Notes: generated by a model from the letters alone, not told the origin. A stretch of DNA of 64,000 bases from Prevotella sp. P5-92 (GCF_002251245.1 NZ_NPJG01000068.1:1-64000), one strand, 5' to 3'; numbered from the stretch's first letter, positions 13,263 to 22,030 are shown. Program-made: numbers and translations.

Positions 13263-14129
13263 TTAGTAAATATCCAAGTCACTATATCCCAACCGCTAAC
13301 CTTCTGCCAGGCGGTCAGCCTCGAAGCGAAGAACTCGTACTTTGGCTGTGGGGAATTTGATGGTTTGCCAAATAGGGTTGTTGACGATGTTTGAGAACTC
13401 GCCTGTAGCAAGTTTTTCCCATTTATTCCAATCTGTCGATCCCCATAAGGTGTAATGGGTGACCAGACAATGCGGTTGCAGTTGGCGAATCATCTTGTAT
13501 GTCTCAGGCCAGTTATAGTATTTCTTCACGTCAATCTTCCTTGTCTCGTTTGCACCACCATAACAGCCGTCTCCACCATTTGCACCATCAAACCACACCT
13601 CGAATATCTCACCATAGTTGGTGAGCAGTTCACGGAGTTGGTTGCAGAAATATTCCACATAAGCCGGTCGGGCATATTCGGGATGATTTCGGTCCCAGGG
13701 AGAGAGATAAACGGCAAACTTCAGTCCTTCCTCGCGGCAAGCCTCAGCCAGTTCCTTCACCACATCGCCTTTTCCGTTCTTCCATGGAGAGTTCTTTACC
13801 GAATACTCAGTATAAGCCGACGGCCACATACAGAATCCGCAATGGTGTTTTGCAGTGAAGATGATGCCCTTCATTCCCGCTTGTTTACAAACCCTTGCCC
13901 ACTGTCGGCAGTCGAGGCTCGACGGATTGAACAATTTTGGATCTTCATTTCCGAATCCCCACTCCTCGTCGGTATAAGTGTTCAGAGAGTAATGTATGAA
14001 TGCATACATCTCCATATCCTGCCATCGCAGTTGGTCAGCCGACGGGACAGGCATTACAGGACTGATGGTTTGTGCGCCTGACAATAAACTGAATGTCAGC
14101 GACAATAAAGACAAAAAGATTTTCTTCAT
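13263..14129 (-). pseudogene. GH29 alpha-L-fucosidase with internal deletion and premature stop
   Basis: The signal peptide (SLLSGAQ-T) and the first half of a GH29 barrel are normal: MYAFIHYSLNTYTDEEWGFG, FTAKHHCGFCMWPS and EVWFDGANG, whose Asp is the nucleophile. At about residue 223 the sequence jumps from QPHCLV straight to THYTLWGSTDWNKWEKLATG, which resembles the end of the family's C-terminal discoidin-like (F5/8 type C) domain. The rest of the barrel, including the region of the acid/base Glu, and most of the accessory domain are missing. The frame stops at a TAG (13296-13298), but in-frame codons after it read RLGYSDLDIY and then TAA at 13263, exactly the expected family tail, so the TAG is a nonsense mutation. 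Expected length is about 600-690 residues; 278 remain. It is almost certainly inactive. Confidence 0.85.
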
Positions 14130-14150
14130 ATCTTAAGATGCAATATATTA

Positions 14151-14495
14151 CTATTCATACAGATGGAACATTCGCTCCATCATCTGCCATTTCTCGTTGG
14201 AAGTAGCATTGGCGTCACAACCTTGGAACTGGGCGACGTATGCCTCCCACTCTGCCTGTCGGGGCAGGGTGGCAAGGCGTGTCATGGCCTCGTCCCAGTT
14301 GAAGTCGTCGGGAGTCTCGACAATCATAAACAGGCGGTTGCCGAGGATGTATATCTCCATCTCCTTGATGCCCACACTGCGGATGCCCTCACGAATCTCG
14401 CGCCAATGGTGATCACGGTCGTGAGCCTCCACATACTTCTTAATGAGTTCGGGGTCATTCTTCAATTCTAATGTCTGACAATATCTTTTGCTCAT
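14151..14495 (-). CDS. L-rhamnose mutarotase-family protein, probable L-fucose mutarotase
   Basis: The 114-residue cytoplasmic protein belongs to the RhaM-like dimeric alpha/beta-barrel family (PF05336). It has YCQTLELKNDPELIKKYVEAH at the N-terminus, HHWREIREGIRSVGIKEMEIYIL in the middle and EWEAYVAQFQG near the end. Members interconvert alpha and beta anomers of 6-deoxy sugars. Because it lies among fucosidase, fucose permease and fucose-oxidation genes and no rhamnose genes are nearby, L-fucose is the likely substrate; this rests on context. It sits 7 bp downstream of the GH97 start and 21 bp upstream of the GH29 frame, consistent with one operon. Confidence 0.85.
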   Translation of the reverse strand: MSKRYCQTLELKNDPELIKKYVEAHDRDHHWREIREGIRSVGIKEMEIYILGNRLFMIVETPDDFNWDEAMTRLATLPRQAEWEAYVAQFQGCDANATSNEKWQMMERMFHLYE

Positions 14496-14502
14496 AACCT
14501 TT

Positions 14503-16368
14503 TTAATTTATAACATACACGAATCCGCCTCTTGGCTGACAAGTCACCTTAGAGGGTACTTTACCTTTACCCTTCTTTATGCTCCACGGGGTTGGATTGT
14601 TGGCAGGCAGTTCGCCCTTATACCCTGGCTTGTCTGTAAAGAGAGTGTATTTGCCTTTGGGGAGGAAGGATGTGTTGAAAGAGAGGGTCTGAGTCTCGTC
14701 CTTACCATTGATGCCGGCAACATACCATTTGTTACCACAACGACGGGCAATGACAACCCATTCGCCGGGATAACCGCCGAGCAATCGGGTCTCATCCCAT
14801 GTGGTGGGCAGGGCAGACATAAAGTCCTTCACCTCCTTGGGCTGCACGAGATAGCTCTCGGGCTTATCCGCCCAATGCAGCAGCGGCGACTCGAAGAGCA
14901 CAGGCAGGGCGAGTTCGTGGGCATGGGTAGTGACGTGAGGATGCTGCGAGTCGGAGAAGGTACAGGGTGTGTAGTCCATCGGACCGATCACATTGCGTGT
15001 GAAAGGCAAAGTAGCGTTGTGGGCGGCAGCCTTGGGAGTGAGTGTGGCATTGTTGTTATACCACTCCGCTCCATATACAGCTTCAACACTTACGAGGTTT
15101 GGATATGTTCTCTGCCATCCTCTCGGAATTGTCGCTCCATGGAAGTTGACCATAAGATGATGACGTGCGGCAGATTCGAGCAAGTCGATACAATACTCCA
15201 AAGTCTCCTGTTTGTCACTGGCAAAGAAATCAATCTTCACTCCAGCCACCCCCATCTTCTCAAGCCACACAAACTCACGTTCGCGGTTTTCGGGGGCATT
15301 GAGTCGCTCATGAGGACCAGGTGCGCCCCAAGCCTTTATCCATGCCGTAGAGGAGTTATACCAAAGTATTGGTTTCACGCCTTTGTCGTGTGCATAACGT
15401 ATGGCATCCTCTATATTTCCGCCATTCTTCATCTCGTCCCATTCGGCATCGATGAGCACGTATGGCCAGTGCATCTCCACTGCCATATCCACGTATTTAC
15501 GTACTATCTGATAGTCGTTGCTGCCATGGTTATATGCCCAGTAAATCCACGACACAGAGCCTGGCTTTATCCACGATGTGTCCTCGATGCGGCAAGGGTC
15601 GCTGACATCGGTGACAAGAGTGGAAGCCACCACGTCTTTCAGCTCGCCCACTATTACCACTCGCCAAGGCGAGAGCCATTGGCCAGTTGTATTCTGCTGG
15701 TTTTCATCCAACACCACTCGGTATTCCTCCTTGTTGCGGTCGTTGTAGAGCGACGACGCACTATTGAATCTCTCTATGCCGGCTTCGGTGATAAGTGCAA
15801 AGACATTATCAGCAGACTGAATCAAAGCCGGATAGCCCCAACGCTTGTTTTCGTTCTCGCCAGTTGTGGATAGAGGGAAGAACGCCTCGTATGGCTCAGT
15901 CCATTTCTGCATCCATCGCTTTGTTCCTTCCGCGATGCGATAAGCGGTCAGCTCTTCTGTAGGGCGAGTGTGTTGCAATCCGTCTAAGGCATAACGGAAG
16001 GCTACACCATCGTTATAAGCCCTCACAATGAGTTGTTGCTGTCTTCCGATGTTGTCAATATAAAGATATGTCACCTCGTTGGCCTCGTTGGAGCACTCGT
16101 GGCGCTTACCTCCAACCATCGTATAGGAGTCCTTTATTGCCTCAACAGGCATCTTCGCCTTAAGTGTCAGTTCCTTTCCACCTCCGTCCTTCATGAGCAT
16201 CCCGACATTTGTGATGTCCAATACTTCACACTCGTTGTTGCCGTCGTGATATACCACGGCAAAACCCTTACCTTTTTCTCTCCATTCCACCTTACCGTTG
16301 GGCGAAATGACTTGTGCCGAGGCAATGGATGTAATGGCCATTGCCAATATCGTTGTAATAAACTTCAT
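14503..16368 (-). CDS. GH97 glycoside hydrolase, retaining alpha-galactosidase-like
   Basis: The 621-residue secreted protein (signal ending SIASAQ-V) has the three GH97 parts. The N-terminal beta-supersandwich (SPNGKVEWREKGKGFAVVYHDG...YNDGVAFRYALDG) is followed by a (beta/alpha)8 barrel from about 260 (SWIYWAYNHGSNDYQIVRKYVDMA, YVLIDAEWDEMKNGG) and a C-terminal beta-sheet domain. GVAGVKIDFFASDKQ near 380 places an Asp where retaining GH97 alpha-galactosidases have their nucleophile; inverting alpha-glucosidase members use Glu bases elsewhere. Hence retaining alpha-galactosidase is more likely than alpha-glucosidase. Alpha-galactose is not a standard xyloglucan side chain, so this enzyme hints at a mixed substrate such as galactoglucomannan. 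It follows GH31 with a 2-bp gap. Confidence 0.88.
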   Translation of the reverse strand: MKFITTILAMAITSIASAQVISPNGKVEWREKGKGFAVVYHDGNNECEVLDITNVGMLMKDGGGKELTLKAKMPVEAIKDSYTMVGGKRHECSNEANEVTYLYIDNIGRQQQLIVRAYNDGVAFRYALDGLQHTRPTEELTAYRIAEGTKRWMQKWTEPYEAFFPLSTTGENENKRWGYPALIQSADNVFALITEAGIERFNSASSLYNDRNKEEYRVVLDENQQNTTGQWLSPWRVVIVGELKDVVASTLVTDVSDPCRIEDTSWIKPGSVSWIYWAYNHGSNDYQIVRKYVDMAVEMHWPYVLIDAEWDEMKNGGNIEDAIRYAHDKGVKPILWYNSSTAWIKAWGAPGPHERLNAPENREREFVWLEKMGVAGVKIDFFASDKQETLEYCIDLLESAARHHLMVNFHGATIPRGWQRTYPNLVSVEAVYGAEWYNNNATLTPKAAAHNATLPFTRNVIGPMDYTPCTFSDSQHPHVTTHAHELALPVLFESPLLHWADKPESYLVQPKEVKDFMSALPTTWDETRLLGGYPGEWVVIARRCGNKWYVAGINGKDETQTLSFNTSFLPKGKYTLFTDKPGYKGELPANNPTPWSIKKGKGKVPSKVTCQPRGGFVYVIN

Positions 16369-16370
16369 AA

Positions 16371-18662
16371 TTATTGGGGGGTTAAAACACTCACCTTTAT
16401 CTTTCTACAATGTTTCTTTGATTTCTTATCCGCTATTGTCTTCAACCGCTGCTTACGGTCGTTCCACTCAAACTTGGTGATGGAGTAGTCGCCTTGTTCG
16501 AAGGCATAGCCGTCGCCGGAGTCCTGATAGAGCGAGAACGTAGTGTCGGCACCGGGATAGACATTCACTGTTATGGGTCTGTCGGATTGTGCGGCGGAAT
16601 ATTCCACCACATCTGATGTGAGGATGATACTACCAGCCTTTACATAAAGAGGCATACGATCGATGCTCACCGGCACTTCTATCCATTGCCCGCCGTCGTA
16701 TGTCTTATTTGTCCAATAGTCATACCAACGGTTGCCTTGTGGCAGATATATCTTGCGCGATGTAGCCTCTGACATCGGACGAGTGACGGGACATACGAGG
16801 ATATTGCCAAAGAGATATTCGTCCTTGAGGTCATATACAGCCTCGTCGTCGGGATAGTCGAAGGCAAGTGGGCGCGCCATGGTGTAACCAGAGAAATACT
16901 GTGCCGCCGCCATACTATATATATAAGGTAGGAGCGAATAGCGCAGGTTGATCATCTTCAGGATGGCATCATAGTAAGGAGTGCCCGCCTCGCCAAAGCG
17001 CCATATCTCGCGTGGAGTGTCGGAACCATGACTGCGGAGCATAGGCAGGAATGTTGCCCATTGGAACATACGGGTATAGTATTCACGATAAGCCTCGTCA
17101 TTCACTCCGTTTTGGAACTCACCGGTATAGAACCATCGTCGTCCGTCGTTCTTTACGAAGAAAGAACCCACGTCAACAGTCCAATAGGGATTACCCGTAG
17201 CCATATAGTTCAGTCCAGCCGGTATCTGTTGGCGATATGACTCCCACGAGGCATGAGTGTCGCCGTTCCACACCACAGTGGCATAACGCTGCTGTCCGGC
17301 ATAACTGCTACGGGTGAGGTTGAGCACTCGTTTGTCGGAGGATGTAAGGCGCTGGTTCTCATATAGTCCCATAGAATGATAGAGTGAGTATAGACTGCTG
17401 CGCTCCGCTCCGAGGGCATCGCTGAGAATGTCTTTGTTTAAGTGCCAACGGCGCTCATGGTCGTTCCATCCGTATGGTTTGCCGCCGATAGGTTCGGGCA
17501 GTTGGTTCCAGTCGCCGTCGAGGGGTTCACTACTATCACACCACCAGGCATCAAAGCCATTAGAGAAGAACTCGTCGTTGGCATATTTCCAGTAGTGGCG
17601 ACGGGCATCGGCATTGAAGGCATCATACACCGAGTGTTCGAGCATAAATCCACGTTTGCGGAAATCCCTTTCCTCGGGACAATACTGCGGATTGGGCCAG
17701 ATGCTCACCATGAGTTTGGCGTTCATGGCATGTATGGAGTCGGCAAGAGCCTTTGGGTCGGGATAATACTTGCGGTTCATCTTCATATATCCCCAACCCT
17801 CTGGCCAGTAGTTCCAGTCCTGCACAATCATGTCGATGGGCACATGGCGACGGCGATATTCCCTCAGGGTATTGATGAGGTCGTCAGAAGAGACATAACG
17901 TTCCTTCGACTGGATATATCCGAAGGCATAGAGGGGAAGCAGTTGCACCTTGCCCGTAAGATAGCGGTAGCCCTCGACGATGTCGTCCATCCTGTCACCT
18001 TTGATAAAGTAGTAGTCAATCTGCTTGGCTGCCTCCATCTGCATTGTAAAGCCCTTACCGTCAGACGAATACTTCATGGCGCAACCGGCATCGAAGAGCA
18101 GACCGTAACCTTGTGGCGACAAGAGCATCGGGATAGTCACCTTCAAATTATGCTGCGTGAGCCACAGGGTTTTGCCCAAGAGGTTCATATAGTCTTCCAT
18201 GTGTGCACCAAGACCATACAACGCCTTAGTGCCTTCACACGAGAAGCGTGAGATATATCTTGTACTCTCGCCAATGGTGTCGCGGCGCACGATGTCCTTC
18301 ACCGTCACCTTTCCGTTGGCGGTCTCCTCCATGTGTGCCGTGGCATCGTCATATACGATGCGTTCCTGCACCACTGGTTCAGCCTTGCGGGCAACATCCT
18401 TCAATAAGATTCTGCCCGTCTTTCGGTCGATAAACGAGATACAGCCACCCTCGTTCTTCACGATAATCTCAGGCGATTTCACCTGCTGTTTCTCATATAC
18501 ACAGACACTGGTGTTATTGCCAGGCAATGCTCCGTCAGCCGACCATTGCACCCTGACAATCTTAGGGGTGATAAATTCTACCTTAACTTTTGGAGAACTA
18601 ACCTGTGAGATGGCAATAGTGGATATGACCATTGCCACCAAGATCGAGAACATTCTTTTCAT
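16371..18662 (-). CDS. GH31 glycoside hydrolase, probable alpha-xylosidase
   Basis: The 763-residue secreted protein (signal ending IAISQ-V) has the GH31 order: N-terminal beta-sandwich (residues 20-230), barrel from LLPLYAFGYIQSKERYVSSDDLINT, and proximal and distal C-terminal beta domains. The nucleophile Asp is in FDAWWCDSSEPLDGD (about 365-379) and the acid/base Asp in VVWNGDTHASWE (about 455-466). The YGLGAHMEDYMNLLGK region, where the subsite loop lies, and the WPEGWGYMKMNRKYYPDPK loop resemble secreted Bacteroidota alpha-xylosidases more than starch alpha-glucosidases. In xyloglucan loci such enzymes remove the non-reducing-end alpha-1,6-xylose. The exact substrate is context-based inference. 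It is followed by GH97 with a 2-bp gap. Confidence 0.9.
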   Translation of the reverse strand: MKRMFSILVAMVISTIAISQVSSPKVKVEFITPKIVRVQWSADGALPGNNTSVCVYEKQQVKSPEIIVKNEGGCISFIDRKTGRILLKDVARKAEPVVQERIVYDDATAHMEETANGKVTVKDIVRRDTIGESTRYISRFSCEGTKALYGLGAHMEDYMNLLGKTLWLTQHNLKVTIPMLLSPQGYGLLFDAGCAMKYSSDGKGFTMQMEAAKQIDYYFIKGDRMDDIVEGYRYLTGKVQLLPLYAFGYIQSKERYVSSDDLINTLREYRRRHVPIDMIVQDWNYWPEGWGYMKMNRKYYPDPKALADSIHAMNAKLMVSIWPNPQYCPEERDFRKRGFMLEHSVYDAFNADARRHYWKYANDEFFSNGFDAWWCDSSEPLDGDWNQLPEPIGGKPYGWNDHERRWHLNKDILSDALGAERSSLYSLYHSMGLYENQRLTSSDKRVLNLTRSSYAGQQRYATVVWNGDTHASWESYRQQIPAGLNYMATGNPYWTVDVGSFFVKNDGRRWFYTGEFQNGVNDEAYREYYTRMFQWATFLPMLRSHGSDTPREIWRFGEAGTPYYDAILKMINLRYSLLPYIYSMAAAQYFSGYTMARPLAFDYPDDEAVYDLKDEYLFGNILVCPVTRPMSEATSRKIYLPQGNRWYDYWTNKTYDGGQWIEVPVSIDRMPLYVKAGSIILTSDVVEYSAAQSDRPITVNVYPGADTTFSLYQDSGDGYAFEQGDYSITKFEWNDRKQRLKTIADKKSKKHCRKIKVSVLTPQ

Positions 18663-18677
18663 ATTTGCAATATCATT

Positions 18678-18938
18678 TCAAACATGTTTGTCTTTCATTA
18701 CCTTTATACCAAATGCGGCACACACTGCAAAGCATATCATAGGCACTATGTAGGCAATCTGATAGAATGCCTCATTTTGGTGCATGACGTAAGCCGTGAA
18801 CTGCGGCACGCAGGCGTTGCCCACTATAGCCATCACGAGGAAGGCAGCACCGCTCTTGGTCTGGTCACCAAGACCTTCGAGGGCGAGGGAGAACTGTGTG
18901 GGATACATTATCGACATGAAGAACGACACGGCTATCAT
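18678..18938 (-). pseudogene. fucP: 3' remnant of an MFS L-fucose permease gene
   Basis: Only 86 codons remain, reading MIAVSFFMSIMYPTQFSLAL, then EGLGDQTKSGAAFLVMAIVG and AYVMHQNEAFYQIAYIVPMI. This matches the last two or three transmembrane helices of the FucP/GlcP family, whose members have about 420 residues and 12 helices. About 330 N-terminal residues are gone. The sequence immediately upstream (18945-18982) is not permease but a copy of a repeat also seen near 52.2 kb. The remnant lies between the alcohol dehydrogenase and GH31 genes in the same orientation and cannot encode a working transporter. Confidence 0.85.
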
Positions 18939-18944
18939 ATCGAG

Positions 18945-18982
18945 GCTCGGACATACGTCCTTAACTTCTTTAACTTCCCAAT
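18945..18982. repeat. Partial copy of a dispersed repeat at the fucP breakpoint
   Basis: On the minus strand it reads GGGAAGTTAAAGAAGTTAAG followed by GACGTATGTCCGAGCC. The repeat at 52203-52228 reads GGAAGTTAAAGACGTATGTC followed by AAAGCC. The shared AAGTTAArGACGTATGTC core (r = A or G) is too long to be a chance match. It abuts the point where fucP homology ends. Confidence 0.6.
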
Positions 18983-18987
18983 ATTAA

Positions 18988-20007
18988 TTAGAACCTAACC
19001 AGCACCCTAAACACCTTCCCTGGTGCTTCCACCCACTTCTCCATCGCCTTGGGCGCTTCCTCGGGCGAGCACTCCATACTGATAAACTTATCCACAGGAC
19101 ATGTGCCACGCTCAAGATAGTGGATAACGGCACGGAAATCCGAAGGCATGGCATTGCGCGAACCGCGGATGTCGAGTTCCTTCTGTACAAAGAACTTCGT
19201 CTGGAACGACACGTCGGTCTTGGCATATCCGATGCAGATGACGCGACCTGTGAATGCCACCTCGTCAACAGCCATCTGATAGGTAGGCGCACTGCCCACG
19301 GCCTCAATCACCACGTCGGGACCAAATCCGCCAGTCATCTCCAACAGTCGGGTATGCACATCCTCGGTCATACTGTTGATGGTGTATGAAGCACCCATAC
19401 GGCGTGCCAAGGCGAGTTTGTCGTCGTCTATGTCGGCAGCCACCACTGTCGCGCCACGGAGCACCGAGCGCACAATGGCACCCATGCCCACCATACCGCA
19501 TCCAATCACCAATACCACGTCGATGTCCGTCACTTGCGCTCTCGACACAGCATGAAAACCGACACTCATCGGTTCAACAAGTGCACAGGTGCGGGGAGTG
19601 AGCAGTCCTGCGGGAATGACCTTCTCCCACGGCATAACGAGATACTCACGCATGGCACCGTCGCGCTGCACACCAAGCGTCTGGTTGTCCTTGCAGGCAT
19701 TCGGTCGGCCATTGCGACACGAGGCACACTTGTTGCAGTTGGTATAGGGATTGAGGGTGACGGTCATGCCTGGTTTGAGTCCCTCAGGCACTTCGCTGCC
19801 CACCTCCACGATGGTTGCGCCCACCTCATGACCAGGTATCACGGGCATCTTCACCATCGGGTTCTTACCGAGGAATGTACTGAGGTCAGAGCCACAGAAT
19901 CCCACATATTCCATTTTCAGAAGCACCTCTCCGGGCTTCAGTTCATTCACGTTGTCTATTTCCACGAGCGCCATCTTGCGCTCCTCTGTTATCTGTATTG
20001 CTTTCAT
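18988..20007 (-). CDS. Zinc-dependent MDR alcohol dehydrogenase, sugar-acid or fucose catabolism
   Basis: The 339-residue cytoplasmic protein is a medium-chain dehydrogenase. It has the catalytic zinc site GFCGSDLSTF and PGHEVGATIVEVG (about 63-75), the structural zinc loop CNKCASCRNGRPNAC (four Cys, about 92-106) and a Rossmann NAD motif VIGCGMVGMGAIVRS (about 168-182). These enzymes oxidise secondary alcohols or sugars using NAD(P). It lies 5 bp downstream of the lactonase-type gene and within one operon with an aldo-keto reductase, so it may oxidise 2-keto-3-deoxy-L-fuconate to the diketo acid in the non-phosphorylating L-fucose pathway. Oxidation of L-fucose itself is the alternative. Family assignment is certain; the step is inference. 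Confidence 0.9.
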   Translation of the reverse strand: MKAIQITEERKMALVEIDNVNELKPGEVLLKMEYVGFCGSDLSTFLGKNPMVKMPVIPGHEVGATIVEVGSEVPEGLKPGMTVTLNPYTNCNKCASCRNGRPNACKDNQTLGVQRDGAMREYLVMPWEKVIPAGLLTPRTCALVEPMSVGFHAVSRAQVTDIDVVLVIGCGMVGMGAIVRSVLRGATVVAADIDDDKLALARRMGASYTINSMTEDVHTRLLEMTGGFGPDVVIEAVGSAPTYQMAVDEVAFTGRVICIGYAKTDVSFQTKFFVQKELDIRGSRNAMPSDFRAVIHYLERGTCPVDKFISMECSPEEAPKAMEKWVEAPGKVFRVLVRF

Positions 20008-20012
20008 ATTCT

Positions 20013-20900
20013 TTACTCACTCATATTTTTTATATAAGGTAATTCCACGAGTTTATCAAAACTGTAGAATTTCTTGGCATTGCCACCAAGGAATGCGGCC
20101 TTGTCGGCATCACTCAGTTCGCGCGACTTCGAGATGAAGTCGTATGACATGCGATAGGTTATGGCAGTGATGGTGCGAGGATAATCGCTTCCCCACATCA
20201 ATCGGTCGATTCCCACCCAATCGGCTGCCTGTTTTATACTGCGTACTGCCGAGGGGAATGGATAGAACTCATAGTTGTAGAGCCATGTTATGCCACCCGA
20301 CTCAATCATCACGTTCTCCCCACGCAGGGCGAGTTTTACCTGGCTCTCGAATGCCGATGTGGTGACCATACCGAAATGCCCTATCGCAACCTTCAGATGG
20401 GGACATTCCTCAATAACCTCCCCCATCTCGGCTATCTGCCTCTCATCTTCACCTAAGCACATGGACAGCACCATGCCCTCGCGCTCCATATATTTGAACA
20501 TCGGCATCATGTCGTGAAGCGGTGTCGATATGCGATGACCGGGAATGGCAATGCCCTTGAGTCCGGCAGCTTTCTGTTTCGCAGCCTCATCCTCCGCACG
20601 GCACATACTCATACAGAAAAATCTGTCGGACCACTTGCTCTGTACCTCAGTGAGATAGTCGTTCTGACAACCGTCAATCACCTCCTGTACAACTACGGCC
20701 GCCGACACCTGGGCATAATCCATATTACTCAGGAACACCTCAGCCGTATTCCGTCCGTCGATCATAAAGGGCGGCAACATCTGTCGCTCCTCACCGAAGA
20801 ACACCGACCTCGACCCGTTATTTCCCAATGTCCTTATCGCCTGACCATCGACCATCGTGTCTTGTCGAAGCCACAAATGCGAATGTGCATCTATAATCAT
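20013..20900 (-). CDS. Amidohydrolase-family protein, probable L-fuconolactonase
   Basis: The 295-residue cytoplasmic amidohydrolase (PF04909, COG3618-like) starts MIIDAHSHLW with the HxH metal motif. IGHFGM (about 190-195) supplies another His and LMWGSDYPRT (about 242-251) the catalytic Asp. Enzymes of this group hydrolyse sugar lactones such as L-fucono-1,5-lactone or L-rhamnonolactone, or decarboxylate aromatic acids. The position between an aldo-keto reductase that could make the lactone and a dehydrogenase favours lactone hydrolysis to L-fuconate. It follows the aldo-keto reductase by 28 bp and precedes the dehydrogenase by 5 bp. The specific substrate is inferred from context. Confidence 0.85.
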   Translation of the reverse strand: MIIDAHSHLWLRQDTMVDGQAIRTLGNNGSRSVFFGEERQMLPPFMIDGRNTAEVFLSNMDYAQVSAAVVVQEVIDGCQNDYLTEVQSKWSDRFFCMSMCRAEDEAAKQKAAGLKGIAIPGHRISTPLHDMMPMFKYMEREGMVLSMCLGEDERQIAEMGEVIEECPHLKVAIGHFGMVTTSAFESQVKLALRGENVMIESGGITWLYNYEFYPFPSAVRSIKQAADWVGIDRLMWGSDYPRTITAITYRMSYDFISKSRELSDADKAAFLGGNAKKFYSFDKLVELPYIKNMSE

Positions 20901-20928
20901 AATATTTTAGTTGTCAACTCTTAATCAT

Positions 20929-21864
20929 TTAACTATTCCTCCATCTCACTCCCATTTGGTCACCTATAATCTCCTTCACCTTCTCCACCAACTGCCAGTC
21001 GATAGGATCGTTGACATACTCGATGTTCTTCAGCACGTTCTTTGGATTTGCACTGCTGAAGAGAGTCGTGGCGATATGGTCGTTGCATGATGTGGAATAT
21101 TGTATGGCGAGTTTATCGATAGGATAACCTTGCTCGTCGCAATATCTTGCAGCCTTGGCACACGCCTCACGCAACGTTTCCGTGGCAGGATGCCAGTCGG
21201 GAGCTCCACGCATCGAGAGCAATCCCATGGAGAAAGGCGAGGCATTGATGATGCCTATGCCGCGACTTTCGAAAAACTCGAAATATTCGGTAAGCAGATT
21301 GTCGTTCAGACAGTAGTGGCAGAAGTTGAGAATGCTCTCCACCGTACCCTCCTCACAGTGCTCAATCACCCACTTGAGGTTTTCGGGCTGCAGGTCGGTA
21401 ATGCCCACATGACCAACAACACCCTCCTTGCGCAGTTCCACGAGAGCTGGCAGCGTCTCATCAACCACCTGCTGCAGGTCGGCAAACTCCACGTCGTGGA
21501 CGTTGATAAGGTCGATATAGTCAATGTTCAGCCTTTCCATGCTCTCATACACGCTCTCCTTGGCACGCTTAGCCGAATAGTCCCAGAAGTTAACGCCGTC
21601 CTTGCCGTAACGTCCCACCTTTGTCGAGAGAATATATTTGTCACGATCAATCTCCTTCAGAGCCTTACCTAATACCGTTTCAGCCTTCAGATGACCATAG
21701 TATGGCGAAACATCGATAAAGTTGATGTCTCCATCCACTGCCGCATGTACAGCGGCGATGGCCTCTTCTTCCTTTATTCCGTGAAACACACCGCCAAGCG
21801 ATGAGGCGCCAAATCCGAGATTCGACACCTTCAATCCCGTTTTTCCGATTTCGTTGTATTGCAT
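20929..21864 (-). CDS. Aldo-keto reductase, probable L-fucose dehydrogenase
   Basis: The 311-residue AKR barrel protein has GFGASSLGGVF at the N-terminus, FIDVSPYYGHLKAETVLGKAL (catalytic Asp/Tyr, about 50-70), ILSTKVGRYG (catalytic Lys, about 82), DYIDLINVHDVEF (His position, about 115-127) and a C-terminal NADP-site region TTLFSSANPKNVLKNIEYV. It resembles the group that includes D-threo-aldose 1-dehydrogenase / L-fucose dehydrogenase and L-galactose dehydrogenase, which oxidise the anomeric carbon to a lactone. As first gene of the minus-strand operon, next to a lactonase-type gene and with fucose genes downstream, L-fucose dehydrogenase is the best call. A generic aldose reductase role cannot be excluded. 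Confidence 0.87.
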   Translation of the reverse strand: MQYNEIGKTGLKVSNLGFGASSLGGVFHGIKEEEAIAAVHAAVDGDINFIDVSPYYGHLKAETVLGKALKEIDRDKYILSTKVGRYGKDGVNFWDYSAKRAKESVYESMERLNIDYIDLINVHDVEFADLQQVVDETLPALVELRKEGVVGHVGITDLQPENLKWVIEHCEEGTVESILNFCHYCLNDNLLTEYFEFFESRGIGIINASPFSMGLLSMRGAPDWHPATETLREACAKAARYCDEQGYPIDKLAIQYSTSCNDHIATTLFSSANPKNVLKNIEYVNDPIDWQLVEKVKEIIGDQMGVRWRNS

Positions 21865-21895
21865 ATCTGTAATATATTGTCGATTGGTTACGATG

Positions 21896-21903
21896 CAAAA
21901 ATA
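21896..21903 (-). promoter_or_regulatory. -7 box of the fucose/glycosidase operon
   Basis: On the minus strand TATTTTTG matches TAnnTTTG, 32 nt upstream of the aldo-keto reductase start. No TTTG occurs at the -33 spacing, suggesting activator dependence, plausibly on the divergent AraC protein. The gene run from 21864 down to 7967 has gaps of at most about 50 bp, so this is probably the main promoter of a 13.9-kb operon. Confidence 0.5.
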
Positions 21904-22022
21904 AACACTATTATCCTTATTTTAATGTTATAAAATAGATATAATCATGTATAATAACGACATTTTTGTACATTTCGCCATTTTTCTTACAATAATTATA
22001 GTAGAATATCGATATTATATCG

Positions 22023-22030
22023 TATCTTTG
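22023..22030 (+). promoter_or_regulatory. -7 box of the araC-type gene
   Basis: TATCTTTG matches the Bacteroidota -7 element. A GTG at 22030 overlaps it, so translation cannot start there. The ATG at 22069 (reading MNISIEQLQLF) would give a leader of about 30 nt. Confidence 0.6.

Noticed and set aside
14151-14495. Rhamnose-specific mutarotase as evidence of rhamnose catabolism
   Set aside because: No rhamnose isomerase, kinase or rhamnosidase genes in the window; the fucose setting explains it better.
14488-15873. 461-codon open frame on the plus strand
   Set aside because: It is antisense to GH97 and GH97 has clear catalytic motifs; the frame has no recognisable family and non-native composition.
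17442-18251. 269-codon plus-strand frame inside GH31
   Set aside because: Antisense to conserved GH31 sequence, no family features.
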